From Moraxella bovoculi 237 (GTDB taxonomy: Bacteria > Pseudomonadota > Gammaproteobacteria > Pseudomonadales > Moraxellaceae), in NCBI RefSeq assembly GCF_000696305.2, contig NZ_AOMT01000004.1:1-45642 (forward strand): DNA of 45,642 bases, given 5' to 3'. Within the stretch, counting starts at the first letter, position 1. Each line of letters opens with the position of its first letter. This document shows positions 41,844 to 45,642 of this stretch, piece after piece. The translations under genes and the position numbers were made by a program. The notes under the pieces are model-generated. The model was not told where the DNA came from. It ran no database searches and saw only the letters and a list, made by a program, of their open reading frames with translations.

Positions 41844-43352
41844 ATAGAGTGTACGCCCCACGATTTTGGAGTGTAATCGCCTACGGTCAAATGCGCATCA
41901 TAAGTAAGTGCGCCCTGTGTGCGAACTTGTCCATTGACCGTGATGACTGATGTTTTTGATGGAATATGGATCACATCACCTTGCTCTAGGATGATGTCCT
42001 GCCAAGAATTTGACACCAAAGCTACGCGAACAGCAGGCTCTACACGTCTTGCTTTTGCGATGAACTGCTCAACCAACTTGGCATCTTCAGAACGCAGCTG
42101 CGCTTCTTCTTTTGTGGTTGATTGCGTCGCAAGCGTCATCTCTTCTAGGCGGTCTAGCGCGCGATTGTTCGCTTCTTTTTGCTGGACTTTGACCCACTCA
42201 CGATAGATGGTTAGATTGTTAACATTTGCCAAACTTGAAGGTTCAAGCTGCGCCACCACATCTTTTGATCGAGCACCATAAGGTAAAATCACCGTACCAT
42301 TACCACGATGAGCACCTGTCACCTGAACTACGATCGAGCCTTGATAACGGTCAGCAGTTACCACCAGTCTATCGCCATTATTGACAGGCACATTGGCAGC
42401 CTCGCCCAAAGAGTAATATTCTGCTGTCTGAGCTCGGACGCCGGCACGAGTGATGCTAATATTGGTCGCATCTGCCAGAGGATTTGCAATGCCTAGCACG
42501 TCTGAGGTGGTCAATCATTGACACCAAATTCAAACACATATTCATTTTGCACTCGCCCAGAGATCTCAAAAGTTTTCTTCTGCGGCGCAACTGTAAGCAC
42601 ATCACTATCACGGAACTCAAATGGCGCCAATCAGCCTGCGATCAAAAATTTATAAAGGTTAATCTGCTGAACCAGTTGCCCACCGCGGCGCACCTGAATG
42701 TCAATATAACTACCACGCTCAGAATCAACACCGCCCGCTCTGTCTAAATAACTTAGTACCGAGTCTGCCGCCAAGCCACCGTAATAACCAGGCTGCTTAA
42801 CAAAACCGGTCACGAAAACCTTCACAGGCTGGGCATTTTCCAAAGATGCATACACACCGACATTAGAGCGATAAATGCGGCCGATGGCGGTTTGCACAAC
42901 ATTTTGCAGATTGCCATTTTGCACCCCCGCTACTTTAACAGGGCCGACATTCGGCAAAATATTGCCTTGCGGATCGACTGTCGTCGTGGCTGCGTATTGA
43001 TACGCGCCCCACATACGAACCTGAACATTATCGCCAGGGCTGATCACGTAACTGTCGTTGAACGTCGGGCCAGACGTGGTCGAAAAGGCACCACGGAATA
43101 ATTGATCACCAAAAATACGTGGCTTAGTATTTACCGGTTGATAATTGCCTGAATTATTAATGATGGAGTTTAAGCCTAGGTTTGCCGCTGCCACCGCTTC
43201 AGATTGTGTGACCTTAGCAGGCACTTGACGACTATCCACGACGCAGCCAAGCGATCCACATTGTTCGCTCGATTAGCAAACGCACTTTGGGGTAATGATG
43301 CGCCGATCAGCATCGATACTGTTAAACCAAGGCTTGTTTTAGAAGATCTCAT
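41830..43352 (-). pseudogene. kpsD: Broken kpsD (group-2 capsule periplasmic/outer-membrane export protein)
   Basis: The pieces give signal peptide (43352, cleavage after PQSAFA), then NSIINNSGNYQPVNTK, YVISPGDNVQVRMWGAYQY, NILPNVGPVKVAGVQNG, NVGVYASLENAQPVKVFVTGFVKQPGYYGG, GGVDSERGSYIDI, FEISGRVQNEYVFEF, GNGTVILPYGARSKDVVAQL and GDVIHIPSKTSVITVNGQV, in the order of E. coli KpsD. Frame changes lie near 43250 and 42508, a TGA stop follows NLYKFLIAG at about 42631, and the frame is lost again at about 41880. The last 70 or so residues of the family are missing, replaced by the kpsS tail. KpsD links the inner-membrane exporter to the outer membrane, and this copy cannot do so. Confidence 0.9.
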
Positions 43353-43377
43353 AACCATTCTTCCATTATTCGCCAAC

Positions 43378-44297
43378 TTATTTTGCATGATCGCGAAAGA
43401 CTGACAGCACCAACACAATAAAACCATACAAGATCAGCAGCAACGCCAATGATGTTGCAATCACATAAGACTTGCGCGGATACAGCGCTTCTTCTGCCAG
43501 ATGCGGCGGTGAAATCACAATAAGATTCTTCATCTTGCCAATCGCCTCAATGCACGAACTCTCAAGCGAGATTAATGCCAATTTATAAAGCTCTCCTGCA
43601 AATTCAACATCGGACTTGATGCTTTCAAATTGAGCGGTTTGCTCGTTAAGTTTACTGTCATTTGGCGAGGTTAGCTTGCCTTGCTCATCACGAATTTGCT
43701 TCTCTACCGAAGTAATTTGTCTGCGCAGACTGACAATTTGAGACGCTTCTAGATTTAGGTAGCTAAGAAGTTGACACTCTTCGGTTCTAAGGCTACTTAG
43801 TTGGGCTTGTAAGGTTGCAATGACTTGAGTGACAATTTGTGCGTTGGTTTGAGGATCAAAGATCTCATTGGCATTTTGATAATCAAGCATGGCTTTTTTG
43901 GTGTCGTTCAGACGCGCTTCGGCTTCTTGAACTTGCGTGGTCGCAAAAGCCAATTGTTCTTTTGCCACTTTTTTGGAAAATGAAGTCAGAACCGGTTAAA
44001 TGATAATTTTTACGAACTCAAATTTCTTATCCAATTTATCAATCATGTCATCTGACAGCATGTACTTAGTCAAATACAATGCATCATCCCGACTGGTGTT
44101 ATTCACACCCAGTAGCGCACAGATGCCAGAAGTAGACATTGCCTACTCGCTGACCTGCTTAATCACCAATTGGATGTGCTAATATACCTAGGATTTGCCA
44201 AAAGCAGAACGTAGGCAATGATTGCAATCCAAGGTATAATCACAATGCCAACAAATAACAGCTGACTGATGCGTTTATTTTTTAGTTTGGTGGACAT
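43378..44297 (-). pseudogene. kpsE: Broken kpsE (capsule polysaccharide copolymerase-type membrane protein)
   Basis: From ATG 44297 a first membrane segment (about 14-34) leads to NPRYIST, then a frame change near 44178. The next frame has WVIKQVSE, a TAG, then CALLGVNNTSRDDALYLTKYMLSDDMIDKLDKKFEF, matching E. coli KpsE. A TAA follows, and the sequence jumps straight to VAKEQLAFATTQVQEAEARL, so some 75-80 residues of the family are deleted in between. The last part (coiled coil, then helix YVIATSLALLLILYGFIVLVL and tail) is open to TAA 43378. KpsE bridges KpsMT and KpsD in the periplasm. One frameshift, two stops and one internal deletion make it dead. Its ATG lies inside the end of kpsT. Confidence 0.9.
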
Positions 44298-44937
44298 GTT
44301 TTTTATATACCTTAGTCGCTTCTTTCACATTATGAAAAACTCGTGCCGTCTGATCCATCAGCACAATGCCAACATCGCAATTACGCTCGATATCGCCTAG
44401 ATTATGCGAAACAACCAAAAATCCAGCTTGCTCGCGTCGGGCTTGTAGAATCTACTCGCCTCTTTTGCGGAATACTGCATCGCCTACAGCACCGACTTAA
44501 TCAAGCATATAATAATCAAAATCAAACGCCAAGGAAACACCAAAGGTCAATCGCGCTCTCATGCCCGAAGAACAGCTTTTGACAGGCATGTTAAAATACT
44601 TACCAATGTCGGCAAACTCTTCCACAAAGCGGATCTCTTTCGTCAATATAATCACCACTTGAATAAAGGCGGCAGACAAAGCGAACATTTTGACGACCTG
44701 TCAAGCTGCCCTGAAAGCCACCTACAACACCGACAGGCCATGAAGTGGTACTACCTCTCCAGAGTCTGGCTCATCTAGCCCACAAATGATGCGCAGCAGC
44801 GTGGATTTACCTGCGCGATTTCTGCCAAGCAATCCTACAGACTGCTTGCCTGCAATGGTTAAATTCAAATCTTTTAATAGATAACACCTACCATGTGGTG
44901 TCTTAAAAGATTTGGTGATGTTTTTAATCTCAATCAT
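44275..44937 (-). pseudogene. kpsT: Broken kpsT (capsule ABC-transporter ATPase)
   Basis: ATG 44937 starts MIEIKNITKSFKTPHGRCYLLKDL and the rebuilt protein follows E. coli KpsT to YKKHVHQTKK and TAA 44275. Walker A reads GRNRAGKST, where the family has GRNGAGKST. The frame breaks after PLHGLSVL (about 44722); GGFQGSLTGRQNV is in another frame. A further change precedes RFVEEFADIGKYFNMPVKSCSSGMRARL, which holds the ABC signature. At the Walker B end FDYYMLD is followed by TAA in place of the catalytic Glu codon, then VGAVGD. A second in-frame stop lies before ILQARREQAGFLVVSHNL. It once powered export of the capsule chain through KpsM. Confidence 0.9.
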
Positions 44938-44941
44938 AATA

Positions 44942-45642
44942 TCACTTCGTGCAAATTAGATCTCTTTCAAATGCTTTGTGTAAAAGCAAGCCTAAAAAAT
45001 TCACACAAATTGTCCATTTGATAAAATAGCTCATGCTCACATGATAAATCGGGTAAGTTGGCGATAAAACATGACGAATCATCTCAAGGTTGTGAATAAA
45101 AGGATTGTACATAAGATACGACAAATAAGGCTCGGGTATCACGTGTACCGAATAAAGGACCCCAGAAATGAAGTACAATATGGTAAACACAATACTAATC
45201 AACTTACTCAATTCACCACCATAATATCCCACAATCATCAAAATCATTGCCAAACCAAAAGTAAAGGAAAACATCATGAGCCAACAAAAAAAGCACAACA
45301 TCCAAGTGTGCAACACTAAATGTAATACCAAAATCAGTATTACAAAATATATAATGAGCTCAAGCACAGATCATGCAATGATTACATCAATATGGCGCAC
45401 TGCACGATACATTACTGATACTACACCTAGTCAGCGTGTGGCAATTCTTTGCATCATAAAGAAAGATGTAAATCCAGCCACCAAAAACAGCATATAATCC
45501 ATGCCTGGCAGCGCACGCTTCATGATTGTACCAAAGATAACCCATAATGACCGTCTGCAAAATCACCTCTAAAAGCGCCCAAAGACAACCCAAACGATAG
45601 CTACCAAAGCGGGAAAGTTAAAAACTACTAACAAAACCACAC
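44942..45642 (-). pseudogene. kpsM: Broken kpsM (capsule ABC-transporter permease), 5' end outside the window
   Basis: The upstream piece (from about 45620) reads LSRFGSYRLGCLWALLEVILQTVIMGYLW, equivalent to RTRFGKFRLGYLWAILEP of E. coli KpsM. The frame changes near 45525, and YMLFLVAGFTSFFMMQRI with an in-frame stop is found in the next frame. The last part (45367-44942) has VLELIIYFVILILVLHLV, a run of helices and YFISGVLYSVHVIPEPYLSYLMYNPFIHNLEMIRHVLSP, the conserved end, with stop TGA 44942. The intact gene would be about 260 codons. kpsT begins five bases further on, so the original order was M-T-E-D in one operon. Confidence 0.85.

Noticed and set aside
44000-44182. Plus-strand open frame of 60 codons in the kpsE region.
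   Set aside because: It is antisense to recognisable KpsE sequence and has no ribosome binding site.
200-45642. An insertion sequence or transposon as the cause of the gene decay.
   Set aside because: No transposase-like frame or paired terminal inverted repeats were seen next to any of the broken genes.

Overview
The window is chromosomal DNA from a gammaproteobacterium, most likely Moraxellaceae and probably Moraxella. This rests on the gene set and order (lepA-lepB-rnc-era-recO-pdxJ, nusB-thiL-pgpA, relA-mutM), an OmpA-type protein with a Pro/Val-rich linker like Moraxella OMP CD, the unusually long NusB, and Leu/Ile codon habits. The assignment is from recognition, not from a database search. 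No tRNA, rRNA, CRISPR array, integrase or insertion sequence was seen.

Layout. 1-5774: the tail of an FAD-linked oxidase, a YdjM-like membrane hydrolase, a CopD-family/DUF3025 gene pair, htpG behind a heat-shock-type promoter, and a membrane-anchored alpha/beta hydrolase. 5775-9480: a minus-strand accessory block with a broken di-haem cytochrome c peroxidase/MauG gene, an intact lipoprotein esterase of the siderophore-esterase type, and a beheaded FepA-like TonB-dependent receptor. 9530-23606: housekeeping genes, namely bioF-bioC, a YafJ-type amidotransferase, homoserine kinase, hisF, ribH, nusB-thiL-(unknown secreted protein)-pgpA, an NCS1 permease, glmU, an orphan EIIC-like membrane protein, upp and a DUF454 gene. 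23893-31393: a broken haem oxygenase, a DEAD-box helicase with a long Arg/Asp-rich tail, relA-mutM, two tandem Bor/Iss-type lipoproteins and a broken mscL. 31548-41557: typA, the OmpA/OMP CD gene with a long structured leader, then pdxJ, recO, era, rnc, lepB and lepA. 41665-45642: a decayed group-2 (ABC-transporter) capsule export locus in the order kpsM-kpsT-kpsE-kpsD followed by a kpsS tail, all on the minus strand.

The main biological message is selective gene loss. Core genes (htpG, hisF, glmU, relA, typA, era, rnc, lepA and others) are uninterrupted. At least nine accessory genes carry frameshifts, stops, deletions or lost catalytic or ligand residues: a cytochrome c peroxidase, a siderophore receptor, haem oxygenase, MscL, and KpsM, T, E, D and S. 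The damage includes missense changes at key residues and multi-codon deletions, so sequencing indels alone do not explain it. The pattern suggests a lineage that has lost its capsule and part of its iron/haem acquisition.

I did not find a convincing undescribed defence or mobile system. The most interesting leads are the capsule-locus scar, the deletion that put a receptor remnant against the bioF promoter, the tandem Bor lipoproteins, the ompA leader, the codon-usage mosaic around thrB, thiL-pgpA and glmU, and the unknown secreted protein between thiL and pgpA.
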